Origin: Alopecurus myosuroides
Taxonomy: Eukaryota > Streptophyta > Magnoliopsida > Poales > Poaceae
NCBI GenBank assembly: GCA_028641055.1
Contig: CM054057.1
Location: 583,325,158-583,389,157 of the forward strand
DNA length: 64,000 bases
Direction of reading: 5' to 3'
Position numbers and translations under genes: made by a program. Each line of letters opens with the position of its first letter. The first letter of the stretch is position 1. A model generated the notes under the pieces. The model was not told the origin of the DNA and did no database searches. It was given only the letters and a program-made list of their open reading frames with translations. Below, piece by piece: positions 53,971 through 64,000 of this stretch.

Positions 53971-55486
53971 GTGTAAAGAACCAGTACCTCAGTGATCAAT
54001 CAATCGCAGCAGATGGACCCAAGCTACTAATACAACACCGAGAACTGCGTAAGAGGTTTTAAAAAAGCGATGACTCTAAGAAGAAAACATTGCATAAGCG
54101 CTATCGTCGCCCAATCAAATATTATAGGTTTTCGCCCAAAGGAAAATCTAAACACTCTAGACAATGCTTTCAACAATGAGAATTTCACTCCCAACCACAA
54201 CAAATGAAGGTTAGACCACCCTAAATATCGAAAATCGACACTCAAAAAGCACTACCAAGAAACATTCCATGAGTGTTGGCACATCCACAGAGCCCGTTAT
54301 TGCAAAGCACTGGGTTTGGCCTTCTCCTATATTTTTACCCAAAATATAAAATAGAAAGCTATTAAAATAGCCTCATGGCCAAGCAGGACACATGCCTGCT
54401 GTGGGCCAGGTACAGCCCGTTTAGACCCGTGCGGGACTAGGCCCGTAACGAGCCAATCATGCGTGCCCATGGCCGGCCCATGAGCACCCAGATGACCAAG
54501 TCTGACATTGCTAGACATAATGATGACCATCGGGCTGACCCAAAACTTTTTGGGCACAAAATGGGTAGACACGGCTCAGACACGGTACGACCCAAGCCGG
54601 TCCAATCTCCTTTCGTGCCGTGTCGCGCTGGCCCACATGATCCCGGCCCAAACTATTCCCGGCGTGCGTTTTTGGTCTGTTTGGGCCTTTGACCTGTTTT
54701 TCTTTCATAAATCAGGAAAAATATAAAAAAACTGAGAAAACATAAAAATAAAGAAATTCAGGAAAATATATAAATCTCCGTGCTTTTGAGGCCGTGCTCC
54801 TGCCGTGCCTTCTGACGGAAGTTTTTCGTGTTATGCATGTGTCTAGGCCCGAGCCTCGTGCTTGGCCGGGCCCAAAACTGCCCGTGTAGGGCCGTGCCTT
54901 CGGGCGACCCCATAAAGTTCGGCCCAATGGCCAGCACGGCGCGGCTAGTTTCACGAGTCTTCACTCAAACAAAAAAAAAGTTCTGCCGAGTCATTCATCC
55001 TTCTTGCTGTCAAAGCATTCCTCATTTATCTTTCTACTGTGTGTGACACTCCGCTACGATCCCAGGGCGCGCCACCGCCACCGCCGTCGCCTTATCCTAG
55101 CTGCCCCACTCTTCGCGCCCTGCTACCTACCAAGTGCCTCACTCTTACATCAACCACTGCAGTGGACTAGCAGCATCCTTCTCGCCCCGAGGTTGGCGCA
55201 TTCCCCATAGCTCTCCTTTGATATCGTCACAGATCTGTTTTACTGTCAGATCTGCATTTAGCAACCTTTCTGTATGTGTGAGTCCTTGCTGTATATGAGC
55301 TAGGTAAAAACTGTCATCCGAACTATCCCAGCATCTTTTTTATAATGTATTAGGATATTATTGGTACAAACTCGATTTATCCATTGGTAGAGGTCAATAT
55401 GGAGAACCGGAGAAGAGGAGATAAACTGCTCAAACGTCTGTAACACAGTCCTGATTTCACGAACGATACACCTACTCAATGCGAGT
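53971..55486. other. Unassigned stretch with GGCCC/CCGTGC-rich repeat
   Basis: 54400-54960 is rich in GGCCCG, CCGTGC and GCCGTG words in both orientations, as in dispersed grass repeats, but I could not define ends. 55080-55300 may be the leader of the kinase pseudogene. At 55447-55476 begins a 36-bp stretch that recurs at 55632-55667. Confidence 0.4.
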
Positions 55487-57115
55487 ATGGAGCCAAGCAT
55501 GGACAATGCGAGTATGGAGCCAATAGCTTTGCCGCTCAATTTATTACGAGAAATTACAAATGATTTCTTTGAGGAGCGGAAGCTTGGTAGCGGTACCTTT
55601 GGAAAGGTTTACATGGTAAGGTTAATGATGTACACAGTCCTGATTTCACGAACGATACACCTACTCACTCCGATCCATATTAATGGTCGCTAAATCGGAT
55701 GTATCTAGACATATTTTAGTGCTAGATACATCCGATTTAGCGACCATTAATATGGATCGGAGGGAGTATCATTTTTATGACTAAGAGTTATATGGTGGTT
55801 TTGGTCAATAAATAACATCCATGATCCGGTCATTAGTAAACGTTGCGTGAGTGAGTGAGTGAGTGTGTGTTTGTTCACTTGTTTGTAAGTTGTATACATT
55901 AAGTGTTTCTCAGAAATGGTATATTTATTCTCTAATAATCCTGTTAGGAATTAACTCGACTACTTGATCTTTCACTGCACGTCTTTACATGCATATTTGA
56001 ACATAGCATTTTCTTTTTTACTCATGTGAACATAAAATTAAACCTTGTGAAATGCTGGATAGGGTGTGCATCAAGACGGCGAAAAGATTGCTTTGGAAAA
56101 GCTCAATGATATGCTAGGAATCGACGAGGAGCATTTTCAAAACGAGTTTAAAAATCTTACAAGGTTCTGATACAAAAATCTCGTGCGGTTAGTTGGCTAT
56201 TACCAGCATGTTCAAGAAGTACAAGTAGAATATGGAGGGAAATGGGTTCTTGCTGAAAAGACACACAGGTTGCTCTGCTTGGAGTATATGTAATGGAAGC
56301 CTTGACAATTATCTTTCTGGTATGATGATGTTATCCTTGTTTTAGTTAGCATGTTGAGGTATCATTCTTGAAATTTACATCTTGAGAATTCGCCCTGTTC
56401 GGTGATGCAGATGAATGTGATAGATATGATTGGCCCACATGCTATGGAATAATTAAAAGGGTTTGTGAGGGTTTGAAATACCTTCACATGGAATTAAAAC
56501 CTTCTATTTATCGTTTGGATTTAAAGCCTGGCAATATATTGCTGGATAAGAATATGGCACCCAGAATTGCAGATTTCGGTCTGTCAAGGCTCTTCGGAGA
56601 TGAACAAACGCGGGCTACAAAAAGTTCTCTAGGAACACTGTAAGCTTAAGTCTTCATCTTAACTAAAATATGAGGAGGGAAGTTTATCTTTGGACAAGAT
56701 TTATAGTACCAGTAACATATAACTGTTGTGTCATGCAGTGGGTGCTTACCTCCAGAATACATACAGTGAAATTTAATCTCAAATAAGTTTGACATATTCA
56801 GCTTGGGTGTTGTAATCATAAAGATAATGGCAGGACGTACGGGGTACTTCAATAGTGCTATAATGTCTCCCCAGGAAGTCATCAATCTTGTAAGAAAATG
56901 TGTTCTTTACAAAGATCATGTGTATTTCATCCGATAAATCAAGGTTATGTTAATAATACTATTGCCATTCTTTGTGTTCTAAATCGACAGGGACCTGCAG
57001 AAATGCAGGGAAAGGCTGCATACTAAAGTTCCAAAGTGGTTGGATCCTTCCACGGGCTCGTGCGCAAGTGGGAGCTACTACACCGGGCTGCCCTTTAGTA
57101 CAAAGCTAAAACTAT
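55487..57115 (+). pseudogene. Receptor-like protein kinase pseudogene
   Basis: Predicted exons: 55487-55615, 56063-56319, 56411-56639, 56739-56889 and 56991 to about 57115, with GT/AG borders. Kinase motifs in order: glycine loop GSGTFGKVYM, KIALEKL in place of the usual VAVKKL (catalytic Lys replaced by Glu), LVRLVGYY, LDLKPGNILLDKN with the catalytic Asp, ADFGLSRLF (DFG), LPPEYIQ and FDIFSLGVVIIKIM. Inactivating changes are TGA in exon 2 near 56168, a frameshift at EYM near 56291, TGA in exon 4 near 56769 and a degenerate last exon. It is a grass-type receptor-like kinase relic without extracellular part. A Stowaway MITE lies in intron 1. Confidence 0.85.
55664..55766. mobile_element. Stowaway MITE (103 bp)
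   Basis: Starts CTCACTCCGATCCATATTAA and ends GGATCGGAGGGAG, flanked by the dinucleotide TA on both sides (55662-55663, 55767-55768). The arms pair perfectly over about 41 bp around a 13-base loop. Size, TA target and the CTCC-CTCC-type ends are those of Tc1/mariner-derived Stowaway elements of grasses. It sits in intron 1 of the kinase pseudogene. Confidence 0.95.
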
Positions 57116-57119
57116 ACAC

Positions 57120-58465
57120 AACTATTTGGTGAACCTTTTTTTTTTGTGGCAACTCTGCTAAAGTGCGGTTTACTGTAAAAAAAAAACCCCGAGCTGACTA
57201 TGGAAGCCCACTTCTCCTACTTTATAAAACAATTTTTCAATCCTGATATTTTCCAGCAGCACGTTAAAAAAATCGAAGCTACGCGAGGCAGAACAATTTT
57301 CTGATCTTGATACTTTTTAATATCCTGTAAAGTCCATACTCTTAAATTTCATCAAGCTGACTATGGAGGACCAGTTCTCCTTTGTACCTATTGAAATGTT
57401 GGCCTTGCAAGTTGAAATATTTACATTTTTTCACCACTAGCTCACCTTCTAGTTTAAAAGCATTTTTTTGGCTTATTTTTGTTATTTGTACATGCTTGCT
57501 AAGTCTCTCCCTTCCGTTGTTATATAGTAGTTAGGTATTTTTAACATTGTTGGTGAGTACTAGGAGAACTTGTTTTGATGCTTTTTTTCCCGTATGTTGC
57601 ATCAGTATGTGAAACATAGTCTGCTAACAGCATGTAAAGCACAACCCTATATTTTCTAAAATGCTATTTGTCAATTTAATATAGGCATAAGCCCACAATA
57701 ATGTGACTTATTGAAAAGACTGTTTGGATGTGGAATTCCTGGTTCTTCTATTTGTTGAAATGACAGTTTTTTGGGGGCTTTGAGGCAATCTCTATTTATC
57801 ATCTATCTAATATAATATAGTTGCATTTTTCCGATATATGCTCAGAAATGAATTTACTTGCAGGAATTTGTTATGCCAATAGTTTCAAATTACTTTTATC
57901 CAAGAGGCTCTTATTTGAGATTTCAGACTGACAAGTTGCTACTCTTGATTGTAGGGTGATTTGGGGAGGGAGTTTGCTCACACTATGAGAGTGAGACAAC
58001 CTGCCACCGAGGAGGACCAGATGGATGTGCAACCCGCAACTGCCACTTCGTTCGTTTCATAGCTGCTGCCGACCAGATCCAGCACGGGATCAGGCAGCTT
58101 GGGAATACAACGGAGGAGAAGTGGACCTAAATACCCCATTGATATCAAACAAACTTACAATATGCCCTAACTAGAGTAGGCACCCTCTCTTCGCTTCTTC
58201 ACCGCCGGCGGCGTCTATGGTTTGGGATGAAGGTATCATCTCTGATACCATGTGTAAGAAATTCTTTTCATGATTACAACATTTCTACTAGGCTTTAATT
58301 TGTAATACCGAGTTTATGTTTATAATGCATAATCAAGTACTTTCCGGTTTAATTTCGGTTATAATGTTCAACGGTATGCTTTCATGTTTAAGTATGTGCT
58401 AACTGATTGGCATACAAACGAAGTCCCAAAAAAGGAAAGCAGATAATGCAGTCAATACAGGGCAA
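57120..58465. other. Unassigned AT-rich stretch
   Basis: No gene or element ends recognised. A short frame at about 57956-58062 and GC-richer DNA up to 58250 may be a scrap of a gene downstream of the kinase. It has no recognisable motif. Confidence 0.4.
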
Positions 58466-59541
58466 GAGCAACTCTAGCAGAGCGCTTATAACACGAACGC
58501 TTTTCAGTTCGCGTTTTGCCTGTTTCTATGGGTTGTGGAAGGAGAGATGGTAGCAGAACCCATATAAACTGAACTGAAAATTTCAATTTCATTTATAACG
58601 CGACGAACTCACCGCGGTCGGTAACAAACATCTGCGCGCGAATTTTGGCATACATCAAAATTTCATCGCCAATTACGACACTACGGCGACCTCACTCCGC
58701 ATCGGAGGTGAGGTCGATGCGCACCTTGGCCTCGTTCTCGGCCACCTGCTTCCAGTACGCTGTGCGCTCACTGTGCGCCGCGTCCGCGGCGAGGCCCGCC
58801 TGGAGGAGCTCCGTGTCCGCCCGGCGCAACTCCTCGAGCTGCTTCTCTTCCGCCGCCGTCTGGGCGCAGAGGAGCGCGACAATTGCGTCCACCTGTTCGT
58901 CGGGGACGAATTCGCCCGGCCCGACGGTGGAGGCGAAGGCCTGCGGGTCGTACCCCTGTGGAGGCTCCTCGCGGATGACGAGGGCGCCGCTGCTCGGGGG
59001 GTGCATCGAAATGCGACCTCTGTCGCTAGTGGAGCTCCCTTCGCCACCGTTGTAGCCCCCGTCACCACGCATTTGCCGGTCGTACTCCTCCACGGCGCGG
59101 TAGCGAGCTTCTCTGGGATGGGCATCGCCACACGGATGAACCTCCAGGAACCCCACTTGCGGGCGCCGTCGGAACGGACGAGCCATTTCCGCTCAGGGCC
59201 ATCGCCGGCGCCGCGGTGGCCTCTCCCGGACCCGCTCGAGCTAGGGCTACGAGCCATTGTTGATGGGGTTGCTTGATTTGTCGGCGATGCGGTTTTATTG
59301 CTCGCCGGAGTTTGGGATTGGCTATGGCGATTTGTCGTCGGCGGCGGGGCTAGGTTTTCGGTCATGGACTGAAAACGGCTGGCGATGCCGAATAAGTAGG
59401 GGCTGGGAGGGGGGACGCTATCGTGTTTTCACGCTGGGCTGAGTTTTCGGGCTCTGCTATGGACTCGGAACTGAACGCAGCCCCTAAAAGCGCCGGAATT
59501 TTTCAGTTCCAACGCTTTTTGGGGTACCGCTAGAGTTGCTC
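58466..59541. mobile_element. Inverted-repeat DNA element with captured ORF (1.08 kb)
   Basis: GAGCAACTCTAGC at 58466-58478 is matched by its reverse complement at 59529-59541. Inside both ends further related words occur (AACGCTTTTCAGTTC at left, GTTCCAACGCTTTTTGG at right), so the inverted repeat is longer but imperfect. The ends resemble small PIF/Harbinger or Mutator-type elements of grasses. I found no clean TSD, so the superfamily is open. Confidence 0.55.
58692..59257 (-). pseudogene. Unknown protein in inverted-repeat element, frameshifted
   Basis: An ATG at 59257 gives MARSPSSSGSGRGHRGAGDG and then a WLVRSDGARKWGSW segment. The apparent continuation is in another frame from about 59150 (LEVHPCGDAHPREARYRAVE) and ends at 58692 with a helical, acidic C-terminus (EEKQLEELRRADTELLQAG) likely to be coiled coil. 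The C-terminal frame stays open for 164 codons in GC-rich DNA with good codon structure, so a frameshift near 59150-59186 seems to have broken a real gene of about 185 residues. The family is not recognised. Confidence 0.45.
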
Positions 59542-60310
59542 TAGGTAAGTGGAGATATTTTTCTCCCAGCTCTAGGGATCCCGTTAGTTTATTTTATATT
59601 TGAAAATAACATCTGTTTCAAAAGTTATCGGATGTAGCCAATGGTGTAGCCAAAAATGTGCAAAATATTAATTTCAAATTCTTAGTATTTTGAGCTGTGC
59701 AAAAAATGAGTAAAAGTGTAGATCTGAGGTTGCATACTTCTGAATTTCGAAGTTTTACAAGATATTGTCATTCTTATGTAACCCATAATACAAATAATTT
59801 TTCATTGCAAATTTTCGTGCTTGTAGAATATATCATTGGTTATGGCCGGAATTTTTTTGTAGAAAATTTTCAAACCTTTATTTTTTTTTTTTAATATTTT
59901 GAAATGAATGGAGCAAGAGTGCTCAGGAGCCAAAGAAACTTTTAGGGCAGTAAGTAACTATGTTTTGGAAGGAACTCAATATTTAAGTGTAGCACATGTC
60001 TAGGAAATCAATTTTTGTAGGAATAACTAGTTTTACACGGCTTCCATTCAATCCTACATGATTCATGATTTCCAAGTGGAAGATTGACTCTAAATAACTA
60101 GGTCATGTCCAAGAAGTTAAAGGAGAAAACATATTTAAAATTAAAGGAGAGAAGGCTCAACCAAATAAGTCTGTAGGTGGACAAAAATCCTCCGGGAGAT
60201 CTCAGCTCCCTAGATATGCTCCACTGCGGTTACTCCTGCTGGTTTCCCTGCCTTCGCCGTGGTTGACTAGGTAGCGTCGAGCATGTGGACATATGCGTGA
60301 CGTACGCATC
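59542..60310. other. Unassigned AT-rich stretch
   Basis: No open frame or element boundary that I can support. It contains long T runs and one short frame (59697-59894) without features. Confidence 0.4.
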
Positions 60311-60347
60311 AAACTCGATCTAACCAACTAATCACGACGCGGGGATA
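60311..60347. repeat. Left copy of 37-bp direct repeat flanking LINE fragment
   Basis: Pairs with 62281-62317: 37 positions with about five mismatches (AAACTCGATCTAACC against AAACTCCATCTAACC, and so on). Probably an aged target-site duplication. Confidence 0.7.
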
Positions 60348-62280
60348 ACCGCTACTTCCAGACACAAAAAGGTTTAAGGCAAGTTGATCCATTATTGCCC
60401 ATATTATTTAATATTGTGCCCGATATGTTAGCGATCATGATTGAACGGGAAAAACAAAGTGCCATATTGAAGGAGTGGTTCCTCATTTAGTGAAAGGGGG
60501 AACTTTCAATCCTTCAATATGCGGATGATACGATTCTCTTTATGGATCATGATATGGAGAAAGCTACGAATCTGAAATTAATTTTCTCAGCATTCGAGTA
60601 ATTATCTGGGTTAAAAATTAATTTCCATAACAGTGAATTGTTGTGCTTCGGCAAGGCCCAGACTGCAGTGGCTCAGTATTCCGAATTATTCGGATGTGAG
60701 AAATGACAGTTTCCTACTAAGTATTTGGGTATACCAATACATTATCAGAGATTGACTAATGCAGAATAGAAACATGTCGAAGATCGTTTGCAAAAAAGGC
60801 CGGCGAGCGGGAAAATTGGTATCCCTCGGTTGAAGATTGGTTCTCATAAACTTAGCATTAACCAATATGGTATTCTATATGATATCCTTTTTCCAATTAC
60901 CCAAAGGAGTCTTAGAAAAATTAGATTATTTCCGATTGAGATTTTTTTAGCAGGAGGATAATGAGAAAAAGAAATATCGATTGGCTATTTGGGATATCGT
61001 TTGCCGGCCAAAAGGCCATGGTGGGTTGGGGAGTCATGACCTTCGTTTTAAGAACTCAACACTACTTGGTAAATGGCTTTTAAGCTGCATACTGAGGATG
61101 ATGTTTGGCAAACGCTACTTAGACGAAAATACGTTGGCATGAAAGCACTATCACAGGTTATTTGGAAATCAGGTGATTCACACTTTTCGTCTGGCCTAAT
61201 AGCGACTAAGAAATATTTCTTTCGCTTTCTGGTATTTACGATTAAGGATGGATAGGAGATAAAGTTCTCGGAGGACAGATGGTTAGGAAATACCACGCTC
61301 CGTGAGCAGTATCCGGCCTTATACAATATATATTGTATGTCACAAATGAAATTCGTTAGCTAATGTTTTGCAAACATTTCCTCCTCGTCAGGTGACGTTC
61401 AGGCGAGATGTCATTGGATCAAGACTTCAGTCTTGAAATGTTTTGGTAGACAGATTGGCTTTGATCCAATTATCACAAGGCACCAATGAGTTTCGGTTTA
61501 GTTTAACCGGGAACGGGAAGTTTTTGGTTGAATCCATGTGTAAGGCTATGGTCCACTCTTCGATTCTAGTCGATAATAATAAAAAAATATGGCAGATGAA
61601 GATACCACTAAAACTGAAAAATCTCGCATGGTATCTTCTTAACAGTGTCATATTAACTAAAGATAATCTTGTTAAGCGGAATTGGCATCGAAGTATGAAG
61701 TGCGTCTCTTGTCTCTTGGATGAGACAATAAAACACTTATTCTTCGAGTGTAAATGTGCGTGCTCTATTTGGTCAGCTATCCAAATGGTTTTGAACCCTG
61801 TATCCACCCACATCCATTGCAAATGGATTTGACAACCGCTTAAATGGGATACATAAAAGGTTTAAAACTGTTTTTAGGGTAGCAGCGCTAGCCGTTATAT
61901 GGTCGCTCTGATTAAGTAGAAATGACAAGATTTTTTTTGATAATTTTTTTTCTCGTTTGTAATTTCTATTCAAATGCACAGATATTCTCCGTTCGTGATC
62001 CATATTACAACGCACGGAGTTTCGAGACCTTTTCACGGAGCCATGTGCACGACTGGAGCGAGTAGCGAGGCATATTTTTATCCCACGTGTATGGCCGCTT
62101 GATCTGCGGATTGGTCCTTCTCCTTAGGCGATGGCTTTAGTGTCTTCATGACTGTTAGAGGCTATGCCTTATTTGTTGTTTTATGTTTTTATCTTTTCGG
62201 TTTCGACTGTATGCATCTTGTTATACAGAGGCCGGATGTAATTCTTAAACATTTTAAGTAATAAAAAGCCCTTTATAAAT
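60348..62280 (+). mobile_element. 5'-truncated L1-type LINE fragment
   Basis: Starts in the middle of RT (GLRQVDPLLPILFNIV, then YADDTILFMD near 60520), continues through thumb-like sequence (KYLGIPIHYQRL, GSHKLSINQYG), a C-terminal region and a zinc-binding domain, and ends in AATAAAAAGCCC and TTATAAATA just before the right direct repeat. Many stops and frameshifts. It is a different LINE family from the one at 39-51 kb. Confidence 0.8.
61443..61832 (+). pseudogene. LINE reverse-transcriptase zinc-binding domain
   Basis: An open stretch of about 130 codons with KIWQMKIPLKLKNLAWYLLN and then CVSCLLDETIKHLFFECKCA, the CxxC-H-C pattern of the zf-RVT domain at the C-terminus of plant LINE ORF2. 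It is the best preserved part of this LINE fragment; the frame is not linked to RT without frameshifts. Confidence 0.75.
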
Positions 62281-62317
62281 AAAACTCCATCTAACCAACC
62301 AATCACGGCGCAGGGAT
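62281..62317. repeat. Right copy of 37-bp direct repeat flanking LINE fragment
   Basis: See the left copy at 60311-60347. It directly follows the A/T-rich LINE tail. Confidence 0.7.
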
Positions 62318-62602
62318 ATATTAGTACGTCCGCGTCCATTCCGGAGCAAATCGACCTAGCAAATCCAATACTTTTAGGGCGCGCTTGGATCAAGACGGCA
62401 ATAAATTTACGGACCTTTGGGACGTCCGTATATTTCTTGAACAAGCTCCATATTTTTACACCGGCTGGAGATATAAAAGGAAAACCAAGCGGGGCCTTAG
62501 CCAAAACAGCCCCTTTGATCAAACTATAGTCAAATCCAACCTTATACGAAACTAGCCCCGATGTTGATGGCAACAAGGATAGATTCGAACTTGTGCATAT
62601 CG

Positions 62603-62712
62603 ACGCCAATAGATTTTGACATTTAGATGCTCTATGGATTTGGCGTAAATGTTCCTCCAGCCAATAGATTTTGACAATTTGATGCTCCATGGGTTTGGCG
62701 GCAATGTCCCTG
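62603..62712. repeat. Short tandem duplication, about 53-bp unit, two copies
   Basis: CAATAGATTTTGACA followed by GATGCTC, ATGG, TTTGGCG and AATGT occurs at about 62608 and again at about 62661, with scattered differences. Confidence 0.7.
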
Positions 62713-62719
62713 GCACCAA

Positions 62720-64000
62720 CCTATTAATTCAGTGCAGAATTCGGTTGAACCTTGACGCCCGATCTAGTGGACGAGATTTAGAATCAATTTTGCCCATAGG
62801 TCAGATATAACAATAGTTTGGTCAAAGGGCTAGATTTGAAGGAAAAAAAGGCCAAACTTTCGACATGTACGGTGATGCCATGCAAGCGTGGAACTAGCGC
62901 GTCAAAGTCAGAGGTGTATTACAACAACATGACCTATGACAGTAGAGAAAAAATCGCCCCCTCGTGGGCGACTCGAGGGGTCCTAGACCGCCGCCGCTAG
63001 TTTCCCCCACTCCAACCTCCCTCCTTGTCGCCGCTGCCGCCGGATTCACCGCGGTGGTGGTGGCCCCCGCTTCCAAAGGGGGGCGCGAGAGAATTGCGGT
63101 GAACGTGTGCGCCCTAGGGCGCAGGGTGGCGCGTCTGCATGCGGCGCCGGTGGGCGTCGCGGGCTGCTTCTTGGTGGCGTAGGGAGACAGTGCAAGCATC
63201 TCACTTTGAGCGGTGGTGCGCAGAGGTTGTGGCGGCCATGCAGACCCATCTGGGCCTGACCTGGGCCTCGAGGGCTGCTCAAGGGCCGGCGTCCGGCATG
63301 CGCGGTGGAGGTTGCAGCAGGCTCAGGTGGGGTGCTAGGCGGCGGCATCTTGGCCACAGTTTCCGGAGGTTCTGCGGGTGTCTTGGATATGTGGGTTGCT
63401 TGTTGAAAAGTTCCGGGCGATAGCCTGTGGCGGCTTTTCTTGACACCAACGTCAACGATGTCTGAGGGCGTCGTTTTCCTCAGTGGAGGGTCGTTGTGGA
63501 CTTTCTGCCATCGACAACCCGAGTGCGCTTCGGGCGAAAGCCTGTAATCCTCTAGGGGATCGGACTTCTATGGCGTCCCCGACGTCGCTACATCCTTAGA
63601 GGCAAAGTATTTGGAGCCGCTGATCCTTCGTCGGTTTCTGCCCGCTTGTGGTTCGTGATTGCGGGGATGGAGGAGCTGCTTCGTCTTTTTCATCTTTCTC
63701 GTGGTGCTCTTCTGAGGATGGCTTTTTGGCCTATCCTCTTGGTGTACATGCTCAGCTTGTACGAAGGGGCTGGAGGCTCTCCTCTGAAGACGGTTAACGG
63801 CCTGGGCTAGTGCCGACGAGGCTTTTCGGGGGTCGACTCGGCTGTGTGTTGCCCTTCGGTTGCTCCAACATCATCTCGGCTGAACTCGGCTGATTGAAGT
63901 TTTTCGTCTACAGCGGTGCGGCCTCTAGCTCACTAGCGTCCAACGGTAACCGGAAGATGATGAGGGTTGAAGTTCCTCCCTGCAGGTTGTTGCATTGTGT
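62720..64000. other. Unassigned; GC-rich from 62950
   Basis: From 62950 the sequence is GC-rich, with short frames on both strands and no motif I can name. Phrases such as GGGCGAAAGCCTGTAATCC (63531) and the GC-rich leader-like start resemble 5' regions of repetitive elements in Triticeae, but I cannot prove an element or its ends. It may be the 5' part of an element continuing past the window. Confidence 0.35.

Noticed and set aside
58463..59544. Target-site duplication for the inverted-repeat element
   Set aside because: Flanks (caa at left, tag at right) do not match, and a 9-bp comparison is not convincing either.
62181..62690. Minus-strand ORF of 169 codons
   Set aside because: Starts in intergenic DNA, crosses the direct repeat and ends in the LINE tail; amino-acid pattern is not gene-like.

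Overview
This window looks like intergenic DNA from a large-genome grass. I infer Pooideae, of the wheat, barley or oat kind. The evidence is deeply nested LTR retrotransposons, several CACTA DNA transposons, L1-type LINEs, a Stowaway MITE and a grass-style receptor-kinase remnant. I see no intact host gene, no tRNA or rRNA gene and no prokaryotic or organellar signature. All assignments come from reading motifs, repeats, terminal structures and target-site duplications (TSDs) directly; no search was run.

Layout. 1-1289 is the 3' part of a plus-strand Ty3/gypsy element (LTR 737-1289) with an antisense gene entering at the window edge. 1290-3096 is the 5' part of a related element on the minus strand (LTR 2551-3096, tRNA-Lys primer site, gag N-terminus). 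3100-4016 is a decayed Copia 3' end. 5012-39035 is an unidentified ORF of about 219 codons, split in three by two insertions: a non-autonomous CACTA element (5335-9039, TSD tcc) and a minus-strand LARD-like retrotransposon with 6.2-kb LTRs (9245-38895, TSD cggcg/cggag). Inside the right LTR of the LARD sits a very young 15.1-kb Ty3/gypsy element of Tat-lineage type (23397-38531, TSD gatta, two 876-bp LTRs that are almost identical). 39.1-51.3 kb is a decayed L1-type LINE. It is interrupted by a CACTA element (44221-49520, TSD gat), which contains a second CACTA (45984-48716, TSD cat) carrying a DEDDy 3'-5' exonuclease gene copy. 51577-53967 is a fourth CACTA-like element. 55487-57115 is a receptor-kinase pseudogene with a Stowaway MITE in intron 1. 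58466-59541 is a small inverted-repeat element with a captured ORF. 60348-62280 is a 5'-truncated LINE flanked by an unusually long direct repeat. The rest is unassigned.

Main biological theme. Three LTR retroelements here carry a gene on the strand opposite to their own coding strand, each with a good TATA box. In the young 15-kb element this is an eight-exon gene (36952 to 31937, minus strand) whose introns all splice in phase. It encodes a protein of about 1,350 residues with a PF04195-like N-terminal domain and a coiled coil. In the LARD it is a 122-residue membrane protein (16145-16513), the only plausible protein in an otherwise non-coding internal domain. Antisense orientation explains how introns survive retrotransposition, because the sense genomic RNA carries them in a form the spliceosome does not recognise.

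Relative ages follow from nesting and from LTR comparison. The LINE and the split ORF are oldest, the LARD is younger (roughly 1% LTR difference in the part I compared), and the 15-kb element is youngest (about three substitutions and two indels per LTR pair). Despite its youth, that element has an in-frame UAG between gag-protease and pol, a frameshift in integrase, and a frameshift in a poly-alanine run of the antisense gene.
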